From: Cryptomeria japonica
Taxonomy: Eukaryota > Streptophyta > Pinopsida > Cupressales > Cupressaceae
DNA length: 64,000 bases
NCBI RefSeq assembly: GCF_030272615.1
Contig: NC_081411.1
Span: 838,044,136 to 838,108,135, forward strand
Reading direction: 5' to 3'
The position numbers and the translations under genes were made by a program. Below the pieces are notes generated by a model. The model was given only the letters and a program-made list of their open reading frames with translations. It did no database searches and had not been told where the DNA came from. Of the stretch, positions 1 to 11,500 are shown in pieces (position 1 is the first letter of the stretch; each line of letters opens with the position of its first letter).

Positions 1-41
1 GTATTGATACTTGTATTGCCATCAATGCCAACATGAGAGAT

Positions 42-1368
42 TGTTGGCATTTGCGTGAAGATTGCATTGATGAAATGTTATGTTTTCATTGATGTCAACT
101 AAACAGTAATGATGTTGTAATGTTGTTTTCAAACAGGTAGGAAGAGCTAGTGAAGGGAACTGCAATCGATAGGTAAGTTTGTGGAGGAAACCAGTATTGC
201 TATGAAATGGAGAGGTGAAATGGTAAACCCTGCCCATCGATATGATAAACCTGAACAGATGAAGTTTGGTGAATTGGTTGTATTGTTTTATGATCTAATG
301 ATGAGAGATAATGATTATGACACATATTCATGTTGTATGAGAAGAGTTTCAAATGGTTTTGGTGAGTAGAGATAATGGTTTTTATCTTGCGAATGAGCAA
401 GTTCATTGCATGTAATGTAAACCCTGTGATGAGTTACAATGTTCAATGAAGCAGTGATCAAGGAACGGTCGAGGATATCTTGAATGATGTGCAGTGATTA
501 TTATGTAATCCAATGGTCATACTTGAACCGATTTGTTTGTAATATCGATGAGAGAATTAAGTTTTTGATGTGTTACATACCTATTGATTTATTTATAAGG
601 TCAATGAGTTATTTTGTTTAAGTGTTGACAATTTGTAGTTGAGAGTAAGAGAGTGTGGTTGTCAAACCAGATGATGTATCTACAGTATATGTAAAGGCAG
701 ATAGGAGCATGAAAAGGATTTGAGCAAGCAAGTTTAGTGCTATTCAAATAGATCGGCAAACCCCTATTGTTTTCTAACAATTACAATAGTCAAATCCCCT
801 AACTGGGTAAGCTCTAACAAGCTTAGTGTTATCCAAATTCTCTAACCAGGTCGTCCATTAGCTTGGATTTCAAATCCTCTATCGAGGTTATTCCTTATAG
901 GGTTTTGCTTCTAATAGGGTATTATAGGCAGTCCCTTAACTGGGTGGTCCCTAATGGGATCTGTTCTTAACAGGACTTATTGTAAATCTTTAACAAGCTT
1001 GGCTCCTAATAGGGCAAACTTCAGAAGAGTTCAGAATACTTGTGGGTATTCATCCCCACCGTGGATTTTCCCTTTTGGTTTTCTATGTCAAAAATATTGT
1101 GTCAAGTGGTGAATGTTTTTGTGGTTATGTTTACTATGGTTGAATTGTTTAACTGCTAAATCCACTTTGATATATTATGTTAATCGACAACAATCTGAAA
1201 TATCTTTTAACTTGTAAGTAATATTGCATTTGAAGTTCAATATTTAAACCAGTTAGTTTAAGAGTTTTCTTTGAGAGGTTGATTTTTAGATTGGTGAAAG
1301 TTTATGTCAGTTTTATATCTACTGATTCACCCCCCCTCTTAGTAGCTAACTGAGTCCTTATTCTTTCA
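42..1368 (+). repeat. SIRE-like copia LTR (3' LTR of an element off the left edge)
   Basis: The LTR opens with TGTTGGCATTTG and closes near TTCTTTCA. Bases 1-41 contain a TTGCCATCAATGCCAA-like stretch and a worn purine tract. The same arrangement precedes the SIRE-like LTR at the right edge of the window, where it reads in reverse. The end carries the string GATTCACCCCCCCTCTTAGTA, which also ends the solo LTR at 1765-2574, so the two belong to one LTR family, although this copy is about 500 bases longer. It lies directly against a truncated gypsy LTR at 1379, so it probably inserted there. The left half of the element is outside the window, so no target duplication can be checked. The exact 3' end is uncertain by about 10 bases. 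Confidence 0.7.
730..1030 (+). repeat. Degenerate CTAAC/GGG short-motif array inside the LTR
   Basis: Between about 770 and 1020 the LTR contains many imperfect copies of a short motif of the form CCTAAC-x-GGG or CTTAAC-x-GG, spaced roughly 20-40 bases apart. Examples are CCCTAACTGGG, CTCTAACCAGG, CCTTAACTGGG, CCTAATGGG and CCTAATAGGG. Many units are near-palindromic. No coding potential is visible. This may be U3 repeat structure or simple slippage. Confidence 0.5.
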
Positions 1369-1378
1369 TCATACCATC

Positions 1379-1493
1379 AAAGATCTAGTGAGAAAATGCA
1401 GAAAGAAATGTTGAAACTGCAAAATAGGAAACAAACTAAAAAGAAATGTTTTTGGTTGATGCAAAATTGCCAAGAACTAGGGATGCTCTTGCA
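1379..1493 (-). repeat. Truncated 3' LTR of the chromovirus
   Basis: About 115 bases match the outer end of the 5' LTR (about 7730-7847) with only scattered differences, including the strings AGAAAGAAATG, TTTTTGGTTGATGCAA and GAACTAGGGATGCTC. Similarity stops at TGCA on one side, taken as the true LTR terminus, and at the SIRE-like LTR on the other. No clear purine tract precedes it. Confidence 0.8.
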
Positions 1494-1526
1494 ATAGACA
1501 TTCGAGGTTGATGAAAAGTGAGTCCC

Positions 1527-1759
1527 TCACTTTGTTGGGGTCAGAGGAAAACCAAGGCGTTCTACCTCTACCTGAGAAATACAAGATGAATCTTCAAGTA
1601 GTTTGTCCTTCCATTTCATAAGATACTCTCTATACTAGTTAATCTGGGTGTTGTACCCAATCCTATTGTCCAAAATGTCTTTAATTTAATCTGGTTCCTT
1701 CTAGGGAATCTACTTCTCCAAGTCTGCAATACTATCTTTGTTGAATTTTAATTCATGAT
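1527..1759 (-). pseudogene. Chromodomain and C-terminus of the chromovirus pol
   Basis: Reading the minus strand gives the sequence ILDNRIGYNTQIN, then YREYLMKWKDKLLED, then SCIS. This is the core of a chromodomain (normal family pattern ILDxRxxxxxxxxxYLVKWKGxxxxxxTW). The frame ends at a TGA at 1527-1529. Three stop codons lie in the linker before it. In chromoviruses this domain tethers integrase to modified histone tails and biases integration to heterochromatin. Here it is separated from its integrase by the 810-base solo LTR, and the join was once continuous. Confidence 0.8.
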
Positions 1760-1764
1760 ACTGA

Positions 1765-2574
1765 TGTTGGCATATGCACACTCCAATGAGACATTGTATG
1801 TGATTGAAGGTTTTGTCATTGATGGAAACCTTACAATTCTATGGCACTAGCAAGGCATTACACCAGCAAGGCATTACACTGGAAAGATAGTTCACTGACA
1901 TCAACAGATCACACTCTACACTAGCACAGAGAAAGGAAGCATACCAGCACTGAGGCCGATAGGATTTTTGTTATATTATATTTTGTTTATTATTGTAAAA
2001 ACCTTGTAAGCCGACTTGGAAAATTGTAAAATGACTCTTATACATAAAAAAGATCATTGTAGACATTTTGTAAGTAAGGTATGTAAGCGAAAAAGGAAGA
2101 TATTAGGTAGACCTATTATGCGAAATGTAGGTTAAAGGTTTTATTTAAAGAACAAAGAAGAAACCGGTACGGGATCAAGAATTATAGATGATATTGTAAA
2201 GAAGTACAAGATATTGGATCTGTATAATCCACACTATAAGTCAGTGAGACTTCCCATTGAGTAATGAGCTCTAGGCAGTTGGCCTTCCTACATGTGTAGG
2301 CCCCTCTTGTAAGTAATAATCTCTTATTGGCCAGTAAGTGGATATTGTGGGTCATAAATCCCGCTGAGGTTTTTCCCACACCGGGTTTCCTCATTAAATC
2401 CTTGTGTCATGGTGTGCTTTTCATGTGGATGTTTTTTATTCTATTTATTTCATTATTTCTTGCATACCGGCACACTATTATAATATGTTCTGCATGTTTT
2501 AAGTTAAGAAATTCTATTCACCAGTTAGATACTGATTCACCCCCCCCCTCTTAGTATCTGTGGGATTCCTAACA
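1765..2574 (+). repeat. Solo LTR, SIRE-like family, with 5-bp target duplication
   Basis: The repeat starts TGTTGGCATATG and ends ATTCCTAACA. It is flanked on both sides by ACTGA (1760-1764 and 2575-2579), a perfect 5-base target duplication. No primer site or purine tract follows it, so the internal part was lost, most simply by LTR-LTR recombination. It is the same family as the LTR at 61490-62237, which lies in the opposite orientation. Shared blocks include ACACTCCAATGAGA and the C-run followed by TCTTAGTAT. Confidence 0.93.
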
Positions 2575-2579
2575 ACTGA

Positions 2580-3900
2580 TGTAGATCTGCAATGTTGAAT
2601 ATAGGTAAAATACCCAAACTATCTAGTAACTCCACTTCATATGCATTTCCCGAGCTAAACTTCCTCAAGATCTTACAAGGTCCAAACTTTCTCATCTGCA
2701 ACTTGTTATAGGTTTGAACTATAAATATTTCTTTTCATGGATACACCATCACTACATCACCAACTTCAACTTCCTTATGTCTTCTCTTCTCATCTGCTTT
2801 CTCCTTATACTTGATGTTCATATCCTCCAATTGATGTTTAACTTGAACATGTAAGGGCTTCATATGATCCACAAATTCTTCTGCTTCTTCACTCCTCTTG
2901 TCTTCATTAATAATATCTCTAAATTTTGATATACCTCTAGGGTGTACTCTGGTAACAATTTCAAAAGGTGTTCTTCTGGTACTCCTATTCACTAAATTAT
3001 TGTAGGAAAACTCGGCTTGTGCAAGAATCAAATCCCAACTTTTGTTCTTCTCTACAACTAAGCATCTCAACAAATTTCCCAAACTTCGGTTTACTACCTT
3101 TGTCTATCTATTAGTTTGTGGATGAAAAGTAGAACCGAACTTCAAATCTATCTTAATCTTCTTCCAAAGTGTCCTCCAAAAATAACGAACAAACTTAGTG
3201 TCTCTATCTGAAACTATTCTCTTAGGTAATCAATCCAATCTCACTTTCTCCTTGAATAATAAGTTGCTACATGCACTGCATCTGATGTCTTCTTACAAGG
3301 TATGAAATGAGCGATCTTCAAGAATCTATCCACCACCACAAATATAGAATCATTTCCTCTCTGTGTCTTAGGTAATCTAGGTATGAAATCTTTTCTTATG
3401 TCTTCCCAAGGTCTCTTCAGAACTGTCAAAGGCTTATACAATCCAACATTGTGACTACTACCTTTTTCTATCTAACAAACTCTATAGCTCAGTACAAATT
3501 TCTTAACATCCTCATGAATCTGAGGCCAAAAGTAATGTTCACTCACTAATGCTATTGTTTCATCAAAACCAAAGTGCCCAGCTAATCCTCCACTATGCTT
3601 CTCCTTTATCAAATTCTCCCTCATAGAAATCTTAAGTATAAACAATTGATCTCCTTTGAATAACATCCCATCATGAGTGAAATAATCCAACCACTTACGT
3701 CTATCCACCATAACTAGTTCTCTACATGCTTTCCAAGGTTCTACAAAATCTGGGTCATCATCATACAAGGCCTTCAAATCATCAAATCCTAACACTATCA
3801 CTCTCATCTCTATCAGCAAATTCCTCCTACTCAATTCATCAACAAGTTTGTTTGACTTTCCACTTCTATGCTTCAACACAAAGGTGTAGCTCTACAAGAA
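2580..3900 (-). pseudogene. Chromovirus integrase
   Basis: The minus strand encodes, in pieces, the zinc-binding head (HSGGLAGHFGFDETIALV, then YFWPQIHEDVKKFVLSYRVC; positions about 3472-3620), part of the catalytic core (SIFVVVDRFLKIAHFIPC; about 3241-3441), and the C-terminal part (WDLILAQAEFSYNNLVNRST; about 2735-3082). The last piece continues to a tail with FGPCKILRKFSSGNAYEVELL at about 2590-2690. Frameshifts or stops separate these pieces. The order and motifs are those of a Ty3/gypsy integrase of the GPY/F class. The tail runs straight into the chromodomain once the solo LTR is ignored. Confidence 0.88.
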
Positions 3901-5027
3901 CTCTACCCATCTCATGTGTCTTTGATTTAACTTCTTCTGACTATTCAAATATTACAAAGCTTGAAGATTGGTATACAACACAAACTCCGTAGGCAACAAG
4001 TAATGTCTCCACTTCTTCAAGGCTTGAATTATGGCATATAATTCCTAATCATACACCAAATATCTCCTCCTTGCATCATTCAACTTTTCACTAAAATAAG
4101 CTATTGTTCTTCCCTCTTGACTTAACACTACTCCACTTGCATCACAGTCCACTTGAAATACTTTGCTAAAATTTGGTAAAGCTAACACAGGATACTCAGA
4201 CACCTTTTTCTTCAACAATTCAAAACTCTTATTTGCATTGGTTGTCCATTTGAAATCCTTCTTATCTCCTCTATTGTCTCAATCATAGGGCTACAAATTG
4301 AACTGAAATTTTTGATAAACTTCTAGTAGAAACTAGCCAATCCATAAAATGATCTTACCTCCCCAATGCTTCCCAGTGTAGGTCATTCAATGATTACTTT
4401 TAACTTCTCAAGATCCATCTTCAATTCATCTGCAGATTTCAAAAATCCCAAATAGACTAACTCTTCCTTCATGAAACTACACTTCTTAAGATTTATCAAC
4501 AACTTCTCTTCTCTCGATCTCTACAAAACTTGTCTCATATGCAACATATGTTCTTCCCTTGTCTTACTAAAAATTAGAATGTCATCCAAATATACAATAA
4601 AAAACATACCCAAGAACTTCTTCAATACCTCATTCATCAATCTTATGAAAGTACTTGTTGCATTAGTCAACCCAAAAGGCATCACCAACCATTCATACAA
4701 TCCTTCATTTGTCTTGAATGTTGTCTTCCATTCATCTCCTTCTCTAATGCGGATCTGATGTTCAAGTCTATCTTTGTGTAGTATTTGGCTCCACTCAAAC
4801 AATCCATTATGTCATCCATCATAGGCAAAGGAAATTGGTAGTTCACTATGATCTTGTTTATTTCTCTAGAATCGGTACACATCCTCCATTCTCCATTCTT
4901 CTTAGATGCTAACATGGATGGTAGTGCACAAAGACTCAAACTTTTTCTAATCAAACCTTTCTCCAACAACTCCAGTACTTGTCTATTCAACTCTTCATTT
5001 TTGTCAATGTCATTTGATGTGCTTCTT
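3901..5027 (-). pseudogene. Chromovirus reverse transcriptase and RNase H
   Basis: At 4682-4990 the minus strand gives WRMCTDSREINKIIVNYQFP and then YYTKIDL, the finger and first catalytic-Asp block of gypsy reverse transcriptase. At 4521-4802 it gives [13 protein letters not shown] and then YLDDILIFS, the palm with the YxDD catalytic motif. A frameshift or overlap at about 4700-4780 breaks the frame. The RNase H part (3901-4450) is present only as short, stop-rich pieces. The element can no longer make this enzyme. Confidence 0.88.
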
Positions 5028-5239
5028 TTTTAGGCAAACTAGCTCTTGGAATTAGGTCCATGCAATGAATGATACTTCTCATAGGTAGTAATCCATTAGG
5101 CACGTTATTTGAAATAATTTCTTCATACTGCTATTTTAGGCAAACTAGCTTTGGGAATTAGGTCCATACAATGAATGATACTTCTCACAGGCAGTAATCC
5201 ATTAGGCACATTATCTGAAATAATTTAATCATACTCTAT
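5028..5239 (-). repeat. 106-bp tandem duplication inside pol
   Basis: A block beginning TTTAGGCAAACTAGCT occurs at about 5028 and again at about 5134, with the phrase GAATTAGGTCCAT and AATGAATGATACTTCTCA in both copies. The period is 106 bases and the copies differ at a handful of positions. 106 is not divisible by three, so it shifts the frame and arose after the element lost function, or killed it. Confidence 0.85.
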
Positions 5240-6962
5240 CAGCAACTCCTTTGTCTCCTCTGATTGGTCTTTATGCTCTGGGTTCTCAGTCTTCTTAGGA
5301 ACTAGGTCAAAACACACATTCTCATGTCTCATCCCATCTAGGAATTTCCTTCCATCAACCAAAAAAATTCTTGCATTCATACAAACTTCACTTTTTCAGG
5401 GGCTCCTCCGAAGGTAAGAAGGTTTTCTTCATCCCATTCACAAAAATGGTGTATATGTTTTTTCTCCCATCATGTATTTCCTAGTTATCAAACCGCCAAG
5501 GCCTTCCCAATAAGATATGACAAATATCCATAGGCATAATATCACATAAAACTTCATCATGATAATTTCCAATTTTCAATTTCACCAAACATTGCTCACT
5601 TACTAATATCTTATGATCATCATAAATCCATGCTATCTAATAAGGCTTGGGGTGTTTCAATCTATCCAAATTCAACTTATTCACCATCTCCTTTGAATTT
5701 TATTTTATCTATTTACCACTATCAATAATGACTTTACAACACTTATGGGATACCTTACATCTAGTCTTGAACAAATTCCTCCTCTGTAAGGGTTCCTCAT
5801 AATCTCCGATAAGACACAATAATCTCCTCATCATAAAAAATTCTCTATATTTTAGTTTGTTAGCCGATCCAGTATGGTCTTCTTCTACCAATACTATTCT
5901 TCTAGTGTTCACTTCCTTCTTACATTCAAAAGAACGATGTCCTTCTCCTCCACACTTAAAATAAGTTCCTCTAAACACTCTCTTATCTTGTCTTCTATCA
6001 TCTTTTCCATAGCCTTCATTCTAGTAACCAACAGGTTCTCTTCTCTGGTACAAATTTTTGTCATCCTTCTAGTATGAACTACCATCCTTTCTTACTTCCT
6101 TGTCCTTGCTCTGATCTACACAGGTTTCTCTTCCTCTGGAATATCTTCTTCCTCCTTGAAATATTCCTTCGGAAAACCTTCCACCTCTACGTCTTTGTCT
6201 TTGCTTATGCATTTTGTTCAACTTCTCTTTTTCTTTCAGGGCATATTGATAAGCTTCTTCAACACTTTGCAACTTGATCAAATTGAGTTCATCTTGTATA
6301 GATATCTTCAACCCATTAAAATATATTGCAACATGTTCAACCTCATCATTAGTATGTCCAGATCTAATATTCAACTTGTAGAATGCTTCAATATACTCCT
6401 TCACACTAGATTCCTTTTGCTTTAGGTTATGCAACTTTTAGAACAAATTCAATTGATAATCATCTGGCATAAAATTTGATTTTAACTTGGTAACCATCTT
6501 CTCCCATGATTTGATCTTCTCTTTACCTCTTCTTTTTCTATCAACCTGCAAATGTTCCCACCAAAGTGATGCATGACCTTTCAACTTAGTGCAAGCCTTC
6601 TTATCTTTCACGGTGCCTTCAAAATCAAATTACTTTTCCATCTCCATGATTTAGTATAATAATTCATTTGAATCCAATATGCCATCATAATTCGGTAGAA
6701 TAAAATGCAGTCTAGTATTTTCTCTTGACAATTCTCTTTTAAACCTTTCTTCATCTGGATCATTGGCCAATGGATTTTCTATTTGTTCTTCTGGTGCTTA
6801 TTCTTCTTCATCTTCATTCACATCTTCAATATGTTGACATCTTCTCTAGGCTGTTTCAATAGCTTCTAACTAATCTTTAATTCCTCTCAACATTTCCATC
6901 ACAATAGTGTCTGCATTCCCATGTGCTACACCATTCCTATTTCCTCTTTGTGCCATCCTCAT
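5240..6962 (-). pseudogene. Chromovirus gag and protease
   Basis: Gag starts near 6962 (MRMAQRGNRNGVAHG). It includes the core retrotransposon-gag block with KGHASLWWEHL and then VKEYIEAFYKLN (about 6350-6560), an Arg/Gly-rich patch (QRRRGGRFSEG), and a nucleic-acid-binding knuckle at about 5925-5970 reading YFKCGGEGHRSFEC. The first Cys of the CX2CX4HX4C knuckle is Tyr here. The protease active site IIDSG follows at about 5710, then LVSEQCLVKLKIGNYHDEVL and a GRPW block at about 5490-5600. Stops occur throughout. Confidence 0.85.
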
Positions 6963-7050
6963 GCAAGTCCTCTACAATTGCAGGTCAGATCCACAATCTG
7001 CCACCCTACAATAAAATCTTCAAGACAATGCAATCTCTCGAATGAAATAT

Positions 7051-7063
7051 CACTCTAATACCA
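7051..7063 (-). promoter_or_regulatory. Primer-binding site, initiator-Met type
   Basis: The minus strand reads TGGTATTAGAGTG next to the LTR end. The intact plant initiator-Met primer site is TGGTATCAGAGC, so this copy differs at a few positions. It marks the start of the internal region. Confidence 0.85.
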
Positions 7064-7068
7064 CTTGG

Positions 7069-7847
7069 TGTAGTCACAATTAGGAGGGAACTCAAGGAGA
7101 TCAATCCAAACCGTGCAGAAGGAGTAAAACACAACACAAACAAGACAAGATGATGGAGGCAATGTAGAACTAAATTATATCATGACAACCAATTACAATC
7201 TATCGGAAACATGTGGGCTATAAGATTCGACTCACTGGTTTGAATACGTATAAACTCAATTACATTATCAGTCCACTTTGGACCTCTCAATCTCAAGATA
7301 GATCTTCTATGTTCTAAAAAATAATTTCTACAAGCTCAATTACATTGATTTTCATGAGCAAGAGGGATTTAGGTTGACCCAAGAAGAATCAAATGTCAAT
7401 GAACAAGATAAAACATGTAAAACCACCAATTTGGCCTCCACCAAAGAGAATCCTCCAAAAAATCCAAAGGATGAGGTGCGAACCAAAGAGAAGGTTGGCC
7501 ACATGCCAAGGAATGTTGGAAGCAACAAACTAAAGCTCTACAAGCTCTGCAAGCTACAAAAAAGGGTCCACATTTTTCACCAATAGCAAAATAGGTCCAA
7601 GTAGTTATAGTGTTCTAAGCTAGAGAACTGTCTCGGAATCCAGAAGCAACAACTTGCTGGAAAAATATCCAAACGTTCGGTGGACTTAGGGAAATCATGT
7701 CCACAAGCAAAATCCAGCTCTACAAGATCCGGTGAGCAAATGCAAGAAAATGTAGAAAGAAATGGTGAAACTACAAATTAGGAAACAAACTGAAAATAAA
7801 TGTTTTTGGTTGATGCAAGATTGCTAAGAACTAGGGATGCTCGTGCA
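7069..7847 (-). repeat. 5' LTR of the chromovirus
   Basis: The LTR starts (minus strand) TGCACGAGCATCC and ends CTACA just before the primer site, giving about 779 bases. Its outer 115 bases match the stub at 1379-1493. The first base could be shifted by a few positions because TGGTGTAG at the inner edge allows two alignments. Confidence 0.8.
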
Positions 7848-8562
7848 TCAATTTCAGACCTTTAAATGATCGAATAAGACCTTAATGAATGCCTAGTCAA
7901 TTGATGATATAGGGAAAGAATGGTGTAGATCACTTTAATATCTTCCATTTAAAAAAAACAAAATGGGCTCAATCAGGTTCTAGATCAAAAGATATGGCCT
8001 CTAGAAATTGCATTGCTTTGATAGGAAAAATTAAAAAAATTAAAAATACTTGGGTGGGCACCAAAACTCATTTTGGGCATATGCTCAGGATATTTCAATG
8101 TAGGGTAAAAGGAGAAAAGAGTGATCAGCCACAAAAAGGGATAATTACACTTTCTAGAACATTCTACGATGGTTATACTTCCCAAGATAAATAAGGCAAT
8201 TGAAAGTCCACACTACTCAACACTTTTCACCAACTCAAACAACACTCTACAAACAATTAGGGAGATAGCTCCTCTTTCAAACACCTTCATTGCATTTAAC
8301 CTTCTTTCACAACACACATTCATTCTCTCTTCACATGCATATCATCCTTTGCAAATTATCCTTTATTTATATCACCCTCGTGGTAAAATCTCCCAAGCTT
8401 GGCTAAGCATCTTAACCAAACACAATTCAAATTAGGTCAACAATAAATATTATCGTAGTGGAAAAGAATGTAAAGTAGACCACAACACATCTAAATTGAG
8501 ACCAAAATAAACATCAAAAACATTATACAATGATCCATAATTATCAGAGAAATAACATCAAG
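7848..8562. other. Unassigned sequence flanking the chromovirus
   Basis: About 700 bases of AT-rich sequence with no motif I recognise. Short open frames occur on both strands but overlap each other and show no protein-family signature. It may be part of an older, unrecognised repeat. Confidence 0.4.
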
Positions 8563-11500
8563 TGTAAACACCTAAGGTCAACCAAACCTAGAGTAAACAC
8601 CATCGAACTTTGGAACCATGCTTCCAAAGCCCAGTAACATGTGTTAATTGAATAGAATGATGCTAAGGACATTATCAACTTAACTCGGGCGTTGATTCAT
8701 AATAGTGATTCCACTTTTACCTACAAAAGAAAATTGCGGGGGTTGGAAAAACAATTTTAGGTGGTTCGAACGAACTATAGGTGTTCGATAAAACTCCCTT
8801 TTGGGGTTTGAGCAAACCCCAATTCCACCGATTTTTTTAGTTGTCACTATATCAGTCCAAAATGACAATTGAGATGTCATTCTCAACTGTCATTATGGGC
8901 TCCATTAGGGCAGTTAGAGAAAACCCCCTGTATACTTTTCATCGGCGGGTCCCGTCAGTACTCACCATTCGAACTACATTGTTCTAGGTGCACAAAATTA
9001 CCCTTTTTCTTGTTTAATTGTTATTTTATTTATTTATTGTTAGATTTATTTTTTAAAAATAGAAAATAATAGAATTTTCTTTTGTTTTTTTGTCTTTTCA
9101 AATAAATAATTGTATATTTAATATTTATTTGAACATTTTAGAAAAATGTTAGAATTTTTTTAGGAAAACTTAGATAATAGGAATAAAAAACTTTTGAATT
9201 TTTTTTGTATTACATTACAAAACAATAGAAACTTTTAAACTATGTCCCCTTAAATAAACTTAAACTCAATTTAAATTAAAACCTCTATGACCCCTTTTAA
9301 CATCCTATTACACGACATGACCCCTTAGGACAATATGATGTCCTAAGGGATCATATGGTGTCCTAAGGGGTCACATGGTGTTCTAACACGTGTGGCTCCT
9401 TAGCACCCCATATGACCCCTAACAACACCATATGAACCCTTAGGACAACATATGAACCATTAGGACCATATGATGTCCTAATGGTTCATATGGTCTCCTA
9501 AGGTGTCATATGGTGTTATAACACCATGTGTGATCCCTTAGGACCCCATATGACCCCTTAGGACAACATATGAATTGTTAGGGTTATATGATGTCCAAAT
9601 GGTTCATATAGTGTCCTAAGGGGTCATATGGTGTTCTAACACCATGTGTGACCCCTGAGGACCCCATATGATCCCTAACAACACCATATGACCCCTTAGG
9701 ACAACATATGAACCATTAGGACAATATGATTTCCTAATGGTTCATATAATGTCCTAAGAGATAATATGTTTTTCTAACACAATGTATTGCCCCTTAGGAT
9801 CCCTAACGACACCATATGACCCCTAACGACACCATATGCAACCTTAGGACATCATATTGTCCTAAGGGCTCATATGGTGTCCTAAGGGGTCATATAATGT
9901 TCTAACACCATGTGTGGACCCTTAGTACCCCATATGACCCCTTATAACACCATATGAATCCTTAAGACATCATATTGTCCTAAGGAGTCATATGGTGTCC
10001 TAAGGGGTCATATGATGTTATAACACCATGTGTGGCCCCTTAGGACCCCATATGACCCCTAATGACACCATATGACCCCTTAGAACACCATATGAATCCT
10101 TAGGAAATCATATTGTCGTAAAGGGTCATATGGTGTTCTAAGGGGTTATATGGTGTAAAGTTCCTAAAATGTGTTAAGGTAAAAATGGAAAAGAGGAAAA
10201 TTCAAAATTTTAACACCTTTTCATATTTAAAACAATTTTTTAAATAAAAATTATAAAGGATGCTTGCTACGAGGTTCTTCACATTAAGTTAAATCCAAGC
10301 CCATTAGTTGACAATTTTAAAGGTGAGAAGATTAAAGGTTCAAAGAATTTTTCCATTTAATGTAATGCTTTAAGAGAAAGCATATTCCCCATGGTAAGAA
10401 TGAAGGGAATTAAAAGTTTGAAAAGAAAGAGTTCTTTTTATTTTAGTTTGCATGACATGTAAAAAGAAGTACTAGGAAGGAATTTTATTAACTCTCTTCT
10501 CACCTATTCTAAGTTCAACCCAACTTTACATTGTCAAAGAAAGAATAACTCGGGTAAGAAGAGAAACAACTCAAATTTGTTGTGAGAAAACCCTAGCTTG
10601 CATGAGAGAAGCCATGATTTGCAGTTTGTTTATGACTGCCAAAGGCATTACATTATCTTTAACAAAAGTTGGAAGTCATGCCACAACTGTTCATCAACAT
10701 GTATCTTCGGGATATGAGTTAAGGAGCTAGTTTCCATCTAGCATGTTTTAGTTTGCAGGTGTAGCTAGTTGTTCTCATAGAATGGGGCATTAAAAAAGGA
10801 GAACATAATAGCAAGATTCACGTAAAAGAGACTTACATTGAACTCACAAAGAATCCATGCAAAGTCATACATTATATATAAATCAAGTTTTCTCATTCTT
10901 GTATACTTCCTATTGTATTTTATAAAGAAGTTAAGGTCATGCACTGCATGGAAGGGCATTCTGTATTTGTTCTTGATATTTAATCATCAAGTGAAGGCTA
11001 TTCAAGGGTTTCTATATTGCCTCTATTATTGAAGTTTTTCCTTTTAAAGATCTTAATGATTACTTATGTGTATGACAAAGGAGGGTGTTATTAAAAATTT
11101 TGAATATCTCCATGAAAATGTTGACTATGTTCAAAGATAGAAGTTCTCATATCATGACCATTAAATCACTACCGTGATAAATAAGGTTTGCATACAAAGA
11201 GAAGAAGAAGGAAGGATTTTTGTGACTATTATAAAGCATGTGCCTATGTCACTAAGCCAAGGATAGTGAGCATTATACATGACACAAAGATAAAGTGACA
11301 TTGCATAGTCCTTTCTAAGACATTCATTCATAAAAAGCCTTTTAATTGATCAAAACATAGATTCTCAGCATAACAGTATCTTCAATATTATAGTCTCATA
11401 ACATAGATCCCAAGGAGGATTCCCAAGACAAAGAATGTTGTGACTCTTAATACAATTTTGGCAGTTTTAGGCTCATGATATCAGAGATCTCAAAGCCTAA

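Larger units (their letters stand above)
1379..7847 (-). mobile_element. Ty3/gypsy chromovirus-type element, decayed, with nested solo LTR
   Basis: On the minus strand the order is 5' LTR (7069-7847), primer site (7051-7063), gag, protease, reverse transcriptase, integrase, chromodomain and a stub of the 3' LTR (1379-1493). The chromodomain after integrase is the hallmark of the chromovirus branch. Many in-frame stops and several frameshifts make every domain a pseudogene. A solo LTR of another family lies at 1765-2574. The 3' LTR is cut off at its far end where the SIRE-like LTR begins, so the target duplication is not recoverable. Confidence 0.9.

Noticed and set aside
9290-10160. CRISPR-like array
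   Set aside because: Spacing is irregular, units are inverted as well as direct, there are no unique spacers, and the context is a plant genome.
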